A stretch of DNA of 64,000 nucleotides, from assembly GCA_016196035.1 (NCBI GenBank), contig JACPYM010000057.1, positions 62,001 through 126,000 of the forward strand. Reading direction: 5' to 3'. The notes under the pieces were generated by a model. The model was not told the origin of the DNA, did not search any database, and worked only from the letters and a program-made list of their open reading frames with translations. How positions within the stretch are numbered: position 1 is the stretch's first letter; every line of letters starts with the position of its first letter. This DNA is from Acidobacteriota bacterium (lineage in GTDB: Bacteria > Acidobacteriota > Blastocatellia > RBC074). Below are positions 18,955 to 30,619 of this stretch, one piece after another. Position numbers and translations under genes: made by a program.

Positions 18955-19760
18955 TAACTGGCCTGCGGCAATTTGAGCTTGCCCGTCGCACGTTCGCCCA
19001 ACAACGGCGAAGCGGAGGGCGCTTTGCGGCGCAGCAGGCCAAACTTTTCGACGGCGTGTTTTTCGATGTGGGCCATCGCTTCGTCAATCGAATCGGTGAC
19101 CAGAAACAGATTCAGGTCCGGCGGGCTGATCGTTTTTTCGGCCAGCATCCTGGCCATAAATTCGAGCATCGGGGCGTAGTAATCTTTGCCCATCAGCACG
19201 ACCGGGAAATCACGAATCTTTTTGGTCTGGATCAATGTCAGCGCCTCAAACAACTCGTCCATCGTGCCGACACCGCCGGGTAGTACGACAAAGGCGTAAG
19301 AGTATTTAACGAGCATCAACTTGCGCACGAAAAAATAGCGAAACTCCAGCATCTGATCCAGGTACGGGTTGGGCTGTTGTTCAAACGGCAAGATGATGTT
19401 GCAACCGATTGAGGTACCATCGGCTTCTTTCGCGCCCCGGTTGGCCGCTTCCATCACCCCCGGCCCGCCGCCCGTCATCACGGTGAAGCCTTGCTGCACC
19501 AGCGCGCCACCGACCGCGCGCGCCAATTGATAGTAACGGTGCTCTTCTTTGAAGCGCGCCGAACCGAAAACCGTGACACAGGGGCCGACGAAATGCAGCA
19601 CGCGAAACCCACGAATGAATTCGCTCAAGATGCGCAATATCATCCAGAGTTCCGAAGAACGCGATTTCGGGCCTTCGAGTAAATAGCGATCACCGTATTT
19701 ACGAATCAGCGGAGTTTCAGTCACAGTTTCAGGCAGAGTTTCTGGTGCAGTTTCTGGCAT
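18954..19760 (-). CDS. LOG family protein (TIGR00730-type Rossmann fold)
   Basis: This 268-residue protein has the two diagnostic motifs of the lysine-decarboxylase-like/LOG family: 'GGGPGVMEAANRGAKEADGTSIG' (PGGxGTxxE partner loop) and 'LPGGVGTMDELFEALTLIQTKKI'. LOG enzymes are nucleotide 5'-monophosphate phosphoribohydrolases that release cytokinin-like bases, or act on AMP/IMP in bacteria. The N terminus contains a repeated 'PETxPETxTET' stretch before the domain. It lies downstream of the fused E1 on the same strand. Confidence 0.92.
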   Translation of the reverse strand: MPETAPETLPETVTETPLIRKYGDRYLLEGPKSRSSELWMILRILSEFIRGFRVLHFVGPCVTVFGSARFKEEHRYYQLARAVGGALVQQGFTVMTGGGPGVMEAANRGAKEADGTSIGCNIILPFEQQPNPYLDQMLEFRYFFVRKLMLVKYSYAFVVLPGGVGTMDELFEALTLIQTKKIRDFPVVLMGKDYYAPMLEFMARMLAEKTISPPDLNLFLVTDSIDEAMAHIEKHAVEKFGLLRRKAPSASPLLGERATGKLKLPQAS

Positions 19761-19814
19761 GGTTCTCTTCTTTCAATTCACACGTTTCCCCAGTAGTACT
19801 CACAGCGCAACAGG

Positions 19815-22064
19815 TCATGAACAAGCGGCCACGACAGCCGCGACAATTTGCGTCTCGGAAATCAAAACCAGATGGGCGGCCGCCGCCAAGGGCACATAGG
19901 AATCAACGGCGCGCACCGAACGCATTGCTCCGGTGAAGCCACCTTCAGCCAACGCGGCGATCACGGCATCGGCAATCCCGCCACCCGTTGCGCGGCATTC
20001 ATCGGCGACGACCACACGCCCGCATTCGGCAGCGTGCTGTTGAATGGCGGCGAACGGCAGCGGATTGAGCCAGCGCACATCCAGCACACGGGCGTTGATG
20101 CCGTGCTGTTCTTTCAACACACGCGCCGCCCGCAATGACAAGCGCAAGCCATTGGCATAGCTGACAAGCAAGACATCGCGGGCTTCTGCCCAATTGTCTT
20201 GAGGATAAACGCCGACCTCGCCCGGCAATAGCATTGCGCCCGGTTCGGGGTAATCGCTCAGCCATAGGCCATCGCCATCGGCATACAAATCCTTTTCGTG
20301 ATACAGCGCGATGGGTTCGAGAAAGCACACCACCCGGCCACAAGCGCGCGCCGCCGCAATGGCTCCGCGCAACATGCGCGCGGCATCATCGCCACGCGCC
20401 GGTACAGCCAACATCAACCCAGGAATATCGCGCAGCGCGCCAATCGAATTGTCATTGTGGAAATGGCCGCCGAAGCCTTTCTGATACGCCAGCCCCGCGA
20501 TGCGCACAACCATCGGGTTGGTGAATTGCCCGGCAGAGAAAAACGACAGCGAACAGGCTTCGCCGCGAATCTGATCGAGCGCGTTGTGCAGATAAGCCAG
20601 ATATTGAATCTCCGGAATCGGCAGCAAGCCAAGCATCGCCGCGCCTTGGGCCAGACCCAAGATCGTAGATTCATCGAGCAAGGTATCGAACACGCGCGCA
20701 ACGCCGAACTTTTTCTGCAAACTCTGGGTGACGTAATAGACGCCGCCTTTTTTGCCCACGTCTTCGCCAAAGGCGATGATTTCGGGCAGGCGCAGCATTT
20801 CATCAGCCAGGGCGGAGTTGATGTGCGCGGCCAGCGTGCGTTTGGTCGGCGCGGTCGCCTGTTCGGGCAAGACGTTGTCAAACAGTTTCAAGCGCGCATC
20901 TGAGGCGGCTTGCGGTTCGGCTTCCAAGCGAATCGCCTCTTCGGCGTAGGGCGCGAGCGGTTCGATGATCTCGGCCACGCTGGTCAGCTTGGGGCGGCGA
21001 ATCGCGCGTTCCAGCGCCTCGTCAATGCGCGCCTGCACGCGGCTGAACATGCCGCGCAAGGTTTCCGGCTGGGCTGCGCCGTTTTCGATCAACAGGCGCG
21101 CGTTGACGAGCAGCGGGTCTTGCGCTTCGGCGGCAGCAATCTCAGCCTGTGTGCGATAGGTCGTTTCGACATCCGTGCCCGCGTGGCCCCACAACCGCGT
21201 CACGTGCAGATGCAAAAAGACCGGTGTGCGCGTCGCGCGACAGGTATTGATGGCTTTTGCTGCAACCGCATAAATCTCATCCAACGCGCCCTGCGCCTCA
21301 AAGTATTGCAAGTGCGGCTGCCCGCTGAACGAATCGTGAATCCAGTTGCGCGGCGTTTCGACCGAGATGCCGATGCCATTGTCTTCGCACAAAAACAGAA
21401 TCGGCGCCTGCCCGCCGCGCCGCACGGTGTAGCGCGCCGCATTGATCCCGGTCAGCGCCGTCGCGTGATTGGCCGAAGCGTCGCCAAACGAACAGCACAC
21501 AATCGAGTCATCGCTCAAGTCCTGGCTCTTGCCCAAGCGCCGCGCCTGCCGCAAGGCAAAGGCCAACCCCGCAGCGCGCGGCAAATGCGAGGCGATGGTG
21601 CTGGTTTGCGGCATCACCCAGAGCGGACGGCTGCCCCAAACCTTATGCCGCCCCTGCGCAATCGGGTCTTCTTTGGAAGCGGCGAAGGACAGCAACGTGT
21701 CGTAAATGGCATCTACGTCCGGTGCTTTCCGCGAACGCGCCATCATCAACCCGCCGGAGCGATAGTGGAGCAAGCATGGATCATCCAAGCGCAACAACGC
21801 GCCGACGACGGCGTTGTTCTCGTGCCCAGCGCTGGAGATCGTATAGAAGCCTTCGTTGCGCCGCTTGAGTTCGCGCGCGGCCACATCCAGCAAACGGCTG
21901 GTGACTTGATCCTCAAAGATTTCCAGGGCTTGCTGAACGGTGAGCGTGCCGTTGTCGCTCAGCAAATCAGAAGCAGTTCGTTGAACTGAAGCTGGGCGGG
22001 CCGAAGCGAGGTATTGGGTGAGCGTATTTTGAACGATTTCAACGCGGGTGATGGGAGCAGACAT
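19815..22064 (-). CDS. 2-oxoacid dehydrogenase E1 component, fused alpha and beta subunits
   Basis: This 749-residue protein joins E1-alpha (about residues 40-380) and E1-beta (about 410-745) in one chain. Alpha features are 'RNEGFYTISSAGHENNAVVGALLRLDDPCLLHYRSGG' and the thiamine diphosphate loop 'CSFGDASANHATALTGINAARY'. Beta features are 'INSALADEMLRLPEIIAFGEDVGKKGGVYYVTQSL' and the central transketolase-like region. The fused form is typical of branched-chain or generic 2-oxoacid dehydrogenases in Acidobacteria, Bacteroidetes and relatives. No E2 or E3 gene is in the window. SD is not obvious. The start is supported by the acidic helix preceding the domain. Confidence 0.92.
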   Translation of the reverse strand: MSAPITRVEIVQNTLTQYLASARPASVQRTASDLLSDNGTLTVQQALEIFEDQVTSRLLDVAARELKRRNEGFYTISSAGHENNAVVGALLRLDDPCLLHYRSGGLMMARSRKAPDVDAIYDTLLSFAASKEDPIAQGRHKVWGSRPLWVMPQTSTIASHLPRAAGLAFALRQARRLGKSQDLSDDSIVCCSFGDASANHATALTGINAARYTVRRGGQAPILFLCEDNGIGISVETPRNWIHDSFSGQPHLQYFEAQGALDEIYAVAAKAINTCRATRTPVFLHLHVTRLWGHAGTDVETTYRTQAEIAAAEAQDPLLVNARLLIENGAAQPETLRGMFSRVQARIDEALERAIRRPKLTSVAEIIEPLAPYAEEAIRLEAEPQAASDARLKLFDNVLPEQATAPTKRTLAAHINSALADEMLRLPEIIAFGEDVGKKGGVYYVTQSLQKKFGVARVFDTLLDESTILGLAQGAAMLGLLPIPEIQYLAYLHNALDQIRGEACSLSFFSAGQFTNPMVVRIAGLAYQKGFGGHFHNDNSIGALRDIPGLMLAVPARGDDAARMLRGAIAAARACGRVVCFLEPIALYHEKDLYADGDGLWLSDYPEPGAMLLPGEVGVYPQDNWAEARDVLLVSYANGLRLSLRAARVLKEQHGINARVLDVRWLNPLPFAAIQQHAAECGRVVVADECRATGGGIADAVIAALAEGGFTGAMRSVRAVDSYVPLAAAAHLVLISETQIVAAVVAACS

Positions 22065-22079
22065 AGCGATGGTTCGGTA

Positions 22080-22166
22080 CGGTACCGGGAGCGGTAGCGA
22101 CGGGGTAATGTTGCCGTTGACGGACAGATGCGATAGTCAACCCGGTCGCTACTGCTCCCGGTACCG
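22080..22166. repeat. Palindrome GGTACCGGGAGC type
   Basis: Two 22-bp arms (22080-22101 and 22145-22166) are inverted copies with one mismatch. The arm reads CGGTACCGGGAGCGGTAGCG followed by AC. It lies between the E1 start and the small zinc-ribbon gene and has no coding role. It is a different sequence family from the element at 3155. Confidence 0.75.
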
Positions 22167-22184
22167 CACCTCGGTCAGCGCCCT

Positions 22185-22460
22185 TCAGTCTATAAAGACG
22201 ACGGTCTGCATGTTCGGAATCTCGAACTTGGCACGGCAGCTCGGATTCGGGCAGAAGAGCATGTCGTCCACGCGCACCATGTAATCGCGCGACTTGGCGA
22301 ATTTGGCGCGGTCGAATTCATTCGCGCCGCGCGGCAAGTCGCGCTTCTTGGTGCGCCGCAACCAGCGCACCTGAAAGTCGTAACGCTGGCGGCATTTCGG
22401 GCAGTTGTAGTTGGCGGTTTTGAGTTCAGATTTTTCGGTGTAGAAATCGCGTTCATCCAT
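22185..22460 (-). CDS. Small zinc-ribbon protein of unknown function
   Basis: This 91-residue protein has two CxxC-type pairs spaced for one zinc ribbon: 'NYNCPKCRQRYDFQVRW' (about residue 18) and 'MLFCPNPSCRAKFEIPNMQ' (about residue 67). The intervening segment is basic ('RRTKKRDLPRGANEFDRAKFAKSRDY'). It may be a nucleic-acid or protein-binding adaptor. It is transcribed toward the E1 gene and diverges from the POT transporter. No specific function can be given. Confidence 0.7.
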   Translation of the reverse strand: MDERDFYTEKSELKTANYNCPKCRQRYDFQVRWLRRTKKRDLPRGANEFDRAKFAKSRDYMVRVDDMLFCPNPSCRAKFEIPNMQTVVFID

Positions 22461-22645
22461 AGTGCGCGTAGTCTAACCGCAACCGCGCAGGCGGGAAAGA
22501 GCCAAATGCAGAAAGCCGGAGCCAAGCCAAACAGCAACGTTGAACACGGCCAAGCTCCATCAAACCTTTTGAGGATGGAGTCGTTGTGCTAGGCTGACGC
22601 GCAAATTCCAGTTCCAACATTCCAACAACAAAGGCGGGACATCTG

Positions 22646-24142
<1,497 letters not shown>

Positions 24143-24151
24143 TGCCTGGAA

Positions 24152-24183
24152 GGGAGGAAGCCAAGCGCGTTGGGCTTCTTCCC
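24152..24183 (+). terminator. Possible terminator after the POT gene
   Basis: GGGAGGAAGCC and GGGCTTCTTCCC form an 11-bp stem with a nine-base loop, followed by a pyrimidine-rich tract (ATTCTCCTTTCTC) rather than a pure T-run. It lies 10 bp after the stop. Confidence 0.55.
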
Positions 24184-24375
24184 ATTCTCCTTTCTCTGCC
24201 AACAAGCTGAACTGTACGTTGCCTTGTCTTTGCGCCGTTTGATCTTACCAAGCAGCCAAACCCTGGCGAGGGCCTAACTGGACACTGCCTGAAGCCGTCT
24301 GCTACATTGCCTTCCTACAAGACTCATCTTCAAACATCAATGATTTTGTGGTGATTTTGCGAACTGAATACTGCT

Positions 24376-24690
24376 ATGAAGCTCAAGCGTGACCTACTCT
24401 TTCTCATCGTCGTGCTCGCCGTCATCGGCCTGCTCTATTACCTTTCCACCAAAACCAAGATCAAAGCGCTGCCTGCGAATCCAGTGCATCTGGCAGCCAA
24501 AACGCGCACGGAATGCCTGAGCTGCCACACGGCGGAAAAGCTGGGCGCGCTGGAGATCCAGCATAAGCATCCCGGCAAATGGCGCGATGAACGGGTCGCG
24601 TGCACGCTCTGCCATAAACCGGCGGCGGTCAAAGCGCAACGCTTGGATACGATGCAGATGATTCAGCTTGCCCGTTCAGGCAAACAATAA
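24376..24690 (+). CDS. Membrane-anchored diheme cytochrome c-like protein
   Basis: This 104-residue protein has an N-terminal membrane helix (LLFLIVVLAVIGLLYYL). Two CxxCH haem-binding motifs follow, CLSCH (about residue 49) and CTLCH (about residue 76), with a His-rich stretch 'IQHKHPGKWRDERVA' between that could give a distal ligand. It resembles short electron-transfer cytochromes of the NapC/NrfH or tetrahaem fragment type, but its length fits only two haems. It is followed by the aldehyde dehydrogenase gene after 12 bp, so co-transcription is likely. Confidence 0.82.
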   Translation: MKLKRDLLFLIVVLAVIGLLYYLSTKTKIKALPANPVHLAAKTRTECLSCHTAEKLGALEIQHKHPGKWRDERVACTLCHKPAAVKAQRLDTMQMIQLARSGKQ

Positions 24691-24702
24691 TTCGATTTCA
24701 TT

Positions 24703-26238
24703 ATGGCAACACCAAAAGCAAAGCGCAGTAACGCACCAACCACTTACGGCAATTACATCGCAGGCCGCTTCGTCAAACCCAAGAGCGGCGCATACCATGA
24801 GAATCGCAACCCCGCCGACACGCGCGAAGTCGTCGGGGTCTTCCCTGCTTCCAACGCTGAGGATGTGGACACGGCAGTGCAAGCCGCCAGCGCTGCCTAT
24901 CCGAAATGGAAGGCGACGCCCGCGCCGAAACGCGCTGAGATTCTCTACAAGCTCGGCCAGATTTTGCTTGATTACAAAGAGTCGTTCGCCAACGACATGA
25001 CCCGCGAGATGGGCAAGGTGCTTAAAGAGACGTGCGGTGATGTGCAGGAAGCGATTGACATGACTTTTTACACTGCTGGCGAAGGCCGCCGCCTGCACGG
25101 TTACACCACGCCTTCGGAATTGCCCGACAAGCTGGCAATGTGCGTGCGCCAACCAATCGGTGTGTGCGGCTTGATTACGCCCTGGAATTTTCCGATGGCG
25201 ATCCCTTCGTGGAAGATGATGCCCGCGCTGATTTGCGGCAACACGCTGGTCATCAAGCCTGCCGAAGACACGCCGCTTTCAACTTACAACCTGGTCAAAG
25301 CGCTGGAAGAGGCAGGCCTGCCCGCCGGCGTCGTCAATATCGTCGCGGGTGCGGGTACATCCGCTGGTGCCGCACTGACTGAACATTCGGGTGTAAGGCT
25401 AGTTTCATTCACAGGTTCGACTACCACCGGGCGCACAGTCGCGACTAAAGCCGCCCAAAACGATAAGATTTGCTCGCTCGAAATGGGCGGCAAAAACGTG
25501 ATTATGGTGCTGGAAGATGCCGATCTGGACTTGGCCGCCGAGGGCGCGGTCTGGGGCGCGTTCGGCACGTCGGGACAGCGTTGCACAGCGGCCTCGCGCA
25601 TCGTCGCGCACAAAAAGGTTTACAAGAAATTCGTTGAGAAGCTGACCGAGCGCGCCAAGGCGCTGCGCATCGGCAACGGCCTGAACGGCAAAGTCGAGAT
25701 GGGGCCGGTCATCAATCAGGCCGCCGTAGACAAGATTCTCACTTACATCAGCATCGGCCAAACCGAAGACGGCGCGACCTTGCATCTGGGCGGCAACCGC
25801 TTGGACAAAGGCGAATACCGGCACGGCTATTTTATCGAGCCAACGATTTTCACCGATGTCGCGCCGCAAATGCGCATCGCGCAAGAAGAAATCTTCGGCC
25901 CGGTGCTGAGCATCATTCCTTGCAACAGCCTCGACGAAGCCATCGAGATCGGCAACGGCGTGAAGTATGGGCTGTCGGCTTCGATCTACACGCAGGATGT
26001 GAATCGCGCGTTCAAGGCGATGGAGCAGATGAACACAGGCATCTTTTACGTCAACGCTTCGACCATCGGGGCTGAGGTGCACCTGCCTTTCGGCGGCACC
26101 AAAGGCACCGGCAACGGCCACCGCGAAGGCGCGATGATTTCGTCACTGGATATTTTCTCGGAATGGAAATCCATCTACGTGGATTACAGCGGTAAGCTGC
26201 AAAAGGCGCAGATAGACGAATTCAAAGTCGGTCAGTAA
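24703..26238 (+). CDS. Aldehyde dehydrogenase family protein
   Basis: This 511-residue NAD(P)-dependent aldehyde dehydrogenase has the general base Glu260 in 'SLEMGGKN', catalytic Cys294 in 'GQRCTAASR', and the '[36 protein letters not shown]' cofactor loop. The C-terminal '[20 protein letters not shown]' is typical of semialdehyde dehydrogenases acting on amino-acid-derived substrates, such as aminoadipate semialdehyde, piperideine-6-carboxylate or 2-oxoglutarate semialdehyde. The exact substrate cannot be read from sequence. It lies in a short operon with the diheme protein upstream and Uma2 downstream (12 bp). Confidence 0.92.
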   Translation: MATPKAKRSNAPTTYGNYIAGRFVKPKSGAYHENRNPADTREVVGVFPASNAEDVDTAVQAASAAYPKWKATPAPKRAEILYKLGQILLDYKESFANDMTREMGKVLKETCGDVQEAIDMTFYTAGEGRRLHGYTTPSELPDKLAMCVRQPIGVCGLITPWNFPMAIPSWKMMPALICGNTLVIKPAEDTPLSTYNLVKALEEAGLPAGVVNIVAGAGTSAGAALTEHSGVRLVSFTGSTTTGRTVATKAAQNDKICSLEMGGKNVIMVLEDADLDLAAEGAVWGAFGTSGQRCTAASRIVAHKKVYKKFVEKLTERAKALRIGNGLNGKVEMGPVINQAAVDKILTYISIGQTEDGATLHLGGNRLDKGEYRHGYFIEPTIFTDVAPQMRIAQEEIFGPVLSIIPCNSLDEAIEIGNGVKYGLSASIYTQDVNRAFKAMEQMNTGIFYVNASTIGAEVHLPFGGTKGTGNGHREGAMISSLDIFSEWKSIYVDYSGKLQKAQIDEFKVGQ

Positions 26239-26250
26239 AGGAGGGACGTG

Positions 26251-26910
26251 ATGGCAGCAGTCAGTACGGCAACGCAACCCAAAATCATTCAGCCGCCCGG
26301 CGATCAGGTCGTTTATGTGCCCGGCGTAAGTTGGGCTACTTATAAGCAACTTGATGCGGAACGTGGCGAACAGCGCGGCACACGATTCACTTTCAGCGAG
26401 GGGGTATTGCAAATCATGGCCGTTGGGCGCGAACACGAACAGTTGAATTTTTACCTGGCAAGACTCTTTGAATTGCTGGCGGAGATGGCGGAACTGGATT
26501 TTATGCCGGCGGGTTCTACGACCTTTGATCGCGCTGATTTGGAGAAAGGTTTCCAGCCGGATGCGTGTTTCTATCTCACCTCTGTTGACCAGATGCGGGG
26601 CCAGAAAGAAATCAGTTTGGAAACCGATCCGCCGTCGGATTTACTGCTGGAAATTGACATCACGAGTTCTTCGCTAAATCGTCTGCCGCTCTTTGCTGCC
26701 GCAGGTGTGCCTGAAGTTTGGCGCTATGAAAACGGCGCCATCAAAATTTATCAGCTTCACGGAGAAAGCTATGCTGAATCCTCTGCCAGCCGGTGGTTTC
26801 CGCTGGTAACCGCCGAGCAGTTGGCTGAATGGCTCGCTGTCAGCAGCACGATGCCGCACTTCAAATGGGTGCAAATGATTCGTGATGAATTACAAGCAGG
26901 CAAGTCATGA
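26251..26910 (+). CDS. Uma2 family endonuclease-like protein (DUF820), third copy
   Basis: From ATG 26251 (a GTG lies immediately before it) the protein has 219 residues. AAAGGAGGG is the SD. Uma2 motifs include 'EHEQLNFYLARLFELLAEMAELDFMPAGSTTF', 'GFQPDACFYL', 'DPPSDLLLEIDITSSS' and 'LPLFAAAGVPEVWRYENGAIKIYQL'. It is more divergent from the other two copies and belongs to the subtype with the 'PDxCFY' strand. Its TGA overlaps the ATG of the next gene (ATGA). Confidence 0.87.
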   Translation: MAAVSTATQPKIIQPPGDQVVYVPGVSWATYKQLDAERGEQRGTRFTFSEGVLQIMAVGREHEQLNFYLARLFELLAEMAELDFMPAGSTTFDRADLEKGFQPDACFYLTSVDQMRGQKEISLETDPPSDLLLEIDITSSSLNRLPLFAAAGVPEVWRYENGAIKIYQLHGESYAESSASRWFPLVTAEQLAEWLAVSSTMPHFKWVQMIRDELQAGKS

Positions 26911-27341
26911 CGAACAAAGCCAAGGTTGCTAGCGCAATTGTCGCCCTTGCCCTGCTTTTCGTGACAATGGTTGTCGGTGGTTACTGGTACTGGCTCACGC
27001 AAAACCGCGCTGGCCTGAAGCAAAGCCAGGCGCAAGGTTTGGCTTACGGCAAACAAACGGACGATCAGGGTTGCTGGGAGACGGCATTGCGGCGGCAAAA
27101 ACAGGTGCAGGACTATAAAGGCATGCTGCAAAACAATTCGTTCCTGCTGGCCTGTCTGGCCGCCGCCGCCAACCCGCCGCAGTTTTGCGCGGACGTCCCG
27201 ATGCCGGGCGAGATCATTCGCGGGACGCGCTGGACGCTGGAACGTTGCGCGCGTCCTGAAATGCAAGCCTTGAGCACATCCGATTGCAAAGGCTTGCTGG
27301 CGACGCTGCAAACCTATTGCAGCGAGTATTACAAACGTTGA
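26907..27341 (+). CDS. Single-pass membrane or secreted Cys-containing protein, unknown
   Basis: This 144-residue protein has one N-terminal membrane helix (AIVALALLFVTMVVGGYWYWL). An extracytoplasmic domain carries at least six cysteines (positions in DDQGCWETA, FLLACLAAA, PQFCADVP, LERCARPE, TSDCKGLL and QTYCSEYY), probably forming disulphides. It overlaps the Uma2 stop by four bases, so it is translationally coupled. I recognise no family. Confidence 0.68.
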   Translation: MTNKAKVASAIVALALLFVTMVVGGYWYWLTQNRAGLKQSQAQGLAYGKQTDDQGCWETALRRQKQVQDYKGMLQNNSFLLACLAAAANPPQFCADVPMPGEIIRGTRWTLERCARPEMQALSTSDCKGLLATLQTYCSEYYKR

Positions 27342-27419
27342 GCAAACTCATTTGCCCGCGCCAGGCGTGGGCTTTTCCATCAATTAAGCCAAGCAATGAG
27401 CAATCAGGAGGAGTAAGCA

Positions 27420-28532
27420 ATGATTATCGGACTACCAAAAGAGATCAAAGACAACGAATCCCGCGTCGGCCTGACCCCCGCCGGCGTCAAAACCCTGAGC
27501 GATGCCGGGCACACGGTGCTGGTCGAAAACAACGCAGGCGAAGGCAGCGGCATTAGCAATGAGGAATACACCGGCGCGAACGGCCAGATCGTCGCTTCCG
27601 CCGAAGAAGTCTGGGAACGCGCCGATATGGTCGTTAAGGTCAAAGAACCCGTCGGCCCCGAATACCACCGCATGCGCGAGAATCAAATCCTCTTCACCTA
27701 CCTGCACCTCGCGCCCGAACCGGAATTGACGCAGGTGATGATCGAACGCAAAGTCACGGGTGTGGCTTACGAAACCGTCACCAACAACGAAGGCCATTTG
27801 CCGCTGCTCACGCCCATGTCCGAAGTCGCGGGCCGCATGGCCGTGCAAGTTGGCGCACACTATCTGCAAAAGCCCGAAGGCGGACGCGGCGTGCTGATGG
27901 GAGGCGTACCCGGCGTGTTGCCCGCCAAAACGGTCATCATCGGCGGCGGCGTGGTCGGCATCAATTCGATCAAGATGGCGGTCGGTTTGGGCGCGAACGT
28001 GACGGTGCTGGATCGCAATCTGGAACGGCTGCGCTATCTGGACGACATCTTCGGCGCAAAAATTAAGACGCTGATGTCGAACGATTACAACGTGCAGGAA
28101 GCCATCGCCCACGCCGACCTGGTCGTTGGCGCGGTCTTGATTCCTGGCGCATCCGCTCCGCACCTGGTCAAACGTTTTATGCTTTCGACCATGCACAAAG
28201 GCGCGGTGATTGTTGACGTAGCTGTTGACCAAGGCGGATGCATCGAGACGACGCATCCGACCACCCACAGCAATCCGACCTATTACGTGGACGACGTGCT
28301 GCACTATTGCGTGGCGAACATGCCGGGCGCGGTGCCGCGCACTTCGACGTTTGCGTTGACCAATGCGACACTGCCGTTTGCGTTGAAGCTGGCGAACAAA
28401 GGCTTCAAAGATGCGATTGCAGCGGACAAACATTTGAAGGCGGGCGTGAACACTTACGCGGGACACATCACCTATCAGGCGGTGGCGGAGTCACAAAATT
28501 TGGCGTATGTTGCGGTGGACGAATTATTGTAA
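27420..28532 (+). CDS. ald: Alanine dehydrogenase
   Basis: This 370-residue protein has the AlaDH/PNT N-domain ('[31 protein letters not shown]') and a Rossmann domain with '[36 protein letters not shown]'. Substrate-site Arg15 (ESRVGL) and Lys (about residue 74, VVKVKEP) are present, as are His96-equivalent and Asp in the '[42 protein letters not shown]' block. It interconverts L-alanine and pyruvate plus ammonia with NAD. The length is normal. SD GGAGGAG is strong. It is probably monocistronic. Confidence 0.96.
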   Translation: MIIGLPKEIKDNESRVGLTPAGVKTLSDAGHTVLVENNAGEGSGISNEEYTGANGQIVASAEEVWERADMVVKVKEPVGPEYHRMRENQILFTYLHLAPEPELTQVMIERKVTGVAYETVTNNEGHLPLLTPMSEVAGRMAVQVGAHYLQKPEGGRGVLMGGVPGVLPAKTVIIGGGVVGINSIKMAVGLGANVTVLDRNLERLRYLDDIFGAKIKTLMSNDYNVQEAIAHADLVVGAVLIPGASAPHLVKRFMLSTMHKGAVIVDVAVDQGGCIETTHPTTHSNPTYYVDDVLHYCVANMPGAVPRTSTFALTNATLPFALKLANKGFKDAIAADKHLKAGVNTYAGHITYQAVAESQNLAYVAVDELL

Positions 28533-28666
28533 GTAACGCAATTTCCTTCAATCACTCGAAAGAAAATCGGAGGTGGTTGCGACGAGTTGTTTGCCACGGC
28601 ATGTATGGTAACTGGCCTTGAGTCGAATCGCTTGGCTCATTATTGAGCTTGTTAGAGGAAGAAGTG

Positions 28667-28903
28667 ATGACGACAACTTACGAAGAAATTATCGGCGCGG
28701 CGTTGACTTTGCCGCCCGGTGCGCGCGCGATGCTGGCAAATCATTTGCTCGAAAGTCTCGATGCGCCGAATCAACATTCGATAGATGAACTCTGGGCTGC
28801 GGAAGCCGAAAAGCGTGTGCAAGAAATCATCACGAATCAAGTAAGGACCATTCCGGCTGACACCGTTTTTCGTGAACTAAGAACGCGCCACGAACAGTCC
28901 TGA
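28667..28903 (+). CDS. Addiction module antitoxin (TIGR02574-type)
   Basis: The ATG at 28667 is preceded by GAGGAAGAAG; an upstream ATG at 28643 is less likely. The 78-residue acidic protein has the pattern 'IIGAALTLPPGARAMLANHLLESLD...IDELWAAEAEKRVQEI', the short helical antitoxin that neutralises ParE-family toxins. The partner toxin begins inside its stop codon. A similar but lone antitoxin is at 59703. Confidence 0.83.
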   Translation: MTTTYEEIIGAALTLPPGARAMLANHLLESLDAPNQHSIDELWAAEAEKRVQEIITNQVRTIPADTVFRELRTRHEQS

Positions 28904-29193
28904 CCATCGAATTTCACCCTGACGCTAAGCGGGAATTTGCCGAAGCCGTCGAATATTATGACAACTGTGCGCCTGGGCTGGGTGATGACTTTATCGCGGC
29001 AATTGACGAAGCTCTTGCGCGCATTGATACGTTCCCGCTCGCTTGGCCTCAACTATCAACGAATACGAGGCGCTGCCGCACCTCCCGCTTTCCTTATGGC
29101 GTGATTTACCAACTTGTAAAACAAAAGATTTATGTCGTTGCCGTGATGCATTTGCACCGTGAGCCGGGTTATTGGCAAGACAGGATGGACTAA
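28900..29193 (+). CDS. ParE/RelE family toxin with a non-standard (CTG) start
   Basis: This 97-codon frame reads [49 protein letters not shown]...[38 protein letters not shown]. It matches ParE-type toxins in fold elements, including the basic strand '[16 protein letters not shown]' and '[11 protein letters not shown]' near the end. No ATG, GTG or TTG exists between the in-frame stop at 28873 and the domain start. The best candidate is CTG at 28900, overlapping the antitoxin TGA (CTGA). The next gene starts at its stop (TAATG), so three genes are tightly coupled. Confidence 0.75.
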   Translation: MTIEFHPDAKREFAEAVEYYDNCAPGLGDDFIAAIDEALARIDTFPLAWPQLSTNTRRCRTSRFPYGVIYQLVKQKIYVVAVMHLHREPGYWQDRMD

Positions 29194-30599
29194 TGGCAAA
29201 AGGCATCAAAATCATCGGCATCGAACCTGACTCCCTCGCCGCCGAACTCGAACTCGCCAGCGGTGACCGCGTCTGGACGGTCAACGGCCAGCGCGTGCGC
29301 GATGCGCTCGATTTCAAGTTTCTGACCGCGGGCGAAGAAGACCTGGCGCTCACCATCGTCAAACCCGATGGTGAAGAGGTCGAGTTCGAGATCGAAAAAG
29401 AAGAGAGCGAAGCCTGGGGCATCGAGTTCGAGCCGATGATGCCGCGCCAGTGTGGCAACGATTGCGTCTTCTGCTTCATTCAGCAAAACCCTGAAGGCTC
29501 GCGCGCTTCGCTCTGGGTGCGCGACGAAGACATTCGCTTTTCGTTCATGTACGGCAACTATTCGACGCTTTCGACACTGACCAAGAGCGAATTTCAGCGC
29601 GTCATCGAACAGCGCTTGTCGCCGCAATACGTTTCTGTGCACGCGACCGATCCCGATTTGCGTGCGTACCTGCTCGGCAATGAAAAGCGCGTGGACATCA
29701 TCGGCCAACTCAAACAATTCATCGAACACGGCATCGAGATTCACGCGCAAGTCGTGCTCTGCCCCGGCCTCAACGACGGCCAGCATCTGGTCAAGACGGT
29801 TCGCGATTTGGCGGAACTGAATCCGGGCGTCGTTTCGACGGCCATCGTGCCGCTGGGCATCACCGACAAACATAAATACCGCGACCGGCTGACGCCCGTG
29901 ACCGATGATTTTTGCGCTGAAATCATCGAGTTGGTTGCACCGCTTCAAAGTGAATTAAAGAAAAAGCTCGGCACCGTCTTCGCGTTTCTGGGCGATGAGT
30001 TTTATATTCGCGCGGGCAAAAAGATTCCGCCCAAAGCGCACTATCGCATCGTGCGCGGCGCGGCTGCCGAAGACGACGAGTATCCGCAGATCGAAGACGG
30101 CGTCGGCATGGTGCGCCAGTTTTTCGACGCGCACGCCAAACGCCTGAAACAACTCGACAGGTTGCGCACGGCGGGGCAGTTCACCGCCGCGCAGGCCAAA
30201 AAGATTTACGGCACATTGGCGACAGGATTGATCTTTTATCCGATGCTGAAAGAAGCGGTCGCCGAGATGAATGCGCGCTTCGGTACGCGCTTGCACGTCG
30301 CGCCGGTCAAGAGTGTATTCTTTGGCGAAGGCGTGACGGTCGCGGGGTTATTGTCAGGCATTGATTACCTGACGGCGCGGGCTGACTTTCGCGGCGACTT
30401 TCTGATGCTGCCGCCACATTGTTACCGCGAACATGACCAAAAGTTTTTGGATGGAATGACCGTCCAGGAACTGGCGGCGGAATTGGTGCTGCCGGTTAAA
30501 CGCAATTGGAATGAAGTGCTCGGCTTGCACGAACAACAGCAAACGCATCGCACGGTGCTGTCCCACGATTACGGCGCTGTCACTTCGATTTCGGTTTAG
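29193..30599 (+). CDS. DUF512 protein: PDZ domain plus radical-SAM-like FeS core
   Basis: From the ATG at 29193 the protein has 468 residues. An N-terminal PDZ-like domain ([39 protein letters not shown]) precedes an iron-sulphur cluster motif CGNDCVFCF (about residues 86-94). The TIM-barrel-like DUF512 domain follows ('[25 protein letters not shown]' near the end). Radical-SAM proteins of this type have unknown substrates; in many anaerobes they are linked to ribosome or FeS processes. The gene overlaps the toxin stop, an odd partnership that is probably fortuitous. Confidence 0.88.
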   Translation: MAKGIKIIGIEPDSLAAELELASGDRVWTVNGQRVRDALDFKFLTAGEEDLALTIVKPDGEEVEFEIEKEESEAWGIEFEPMMPRQCGNDCVFCFIQQNPEGSRASLWVRDEDIRFSFMYGNYSTLSTLTKSEFQRVIEQRLSPQYVSVHATDPDLRAYLLGNEKRVDIIGQLKQFIEHGIEIHAQVVLCPGLNDGQHLVKTVRDLAELNPGVVSTAIVPLGITDKHKYRDRLTPVTDDFCAEIIELVAPLQSELKKKLGTVFAFLGDEFYIRAGKKIPPKAHYRIVRGAAAEDDEYPQIEDGVGMVRQFFDAHAKRLKQLDRLRTAGQFTAAQAKKIYGTLATGLIFYPMLKEAVAEMNARFGTRLHVAPVKSVFFGEGVTVAGLLSGIDYLTARADFRGDFLMLPPHCYREHDQKFLDGMTVQELAAELVLPVKRNWNEVLGLHEQQQTHRTVLSHDYGAVTSISV

Positions 30600-30619
30600 G
30601 CCATTTCGGTTTAATCAAG

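Noticed and set aside
27432-28466. A 344-residue frame antisense to alanine dehydrogenase
   Set aside because: It is His/Arg-rich antisense to a well-identified enzyme.
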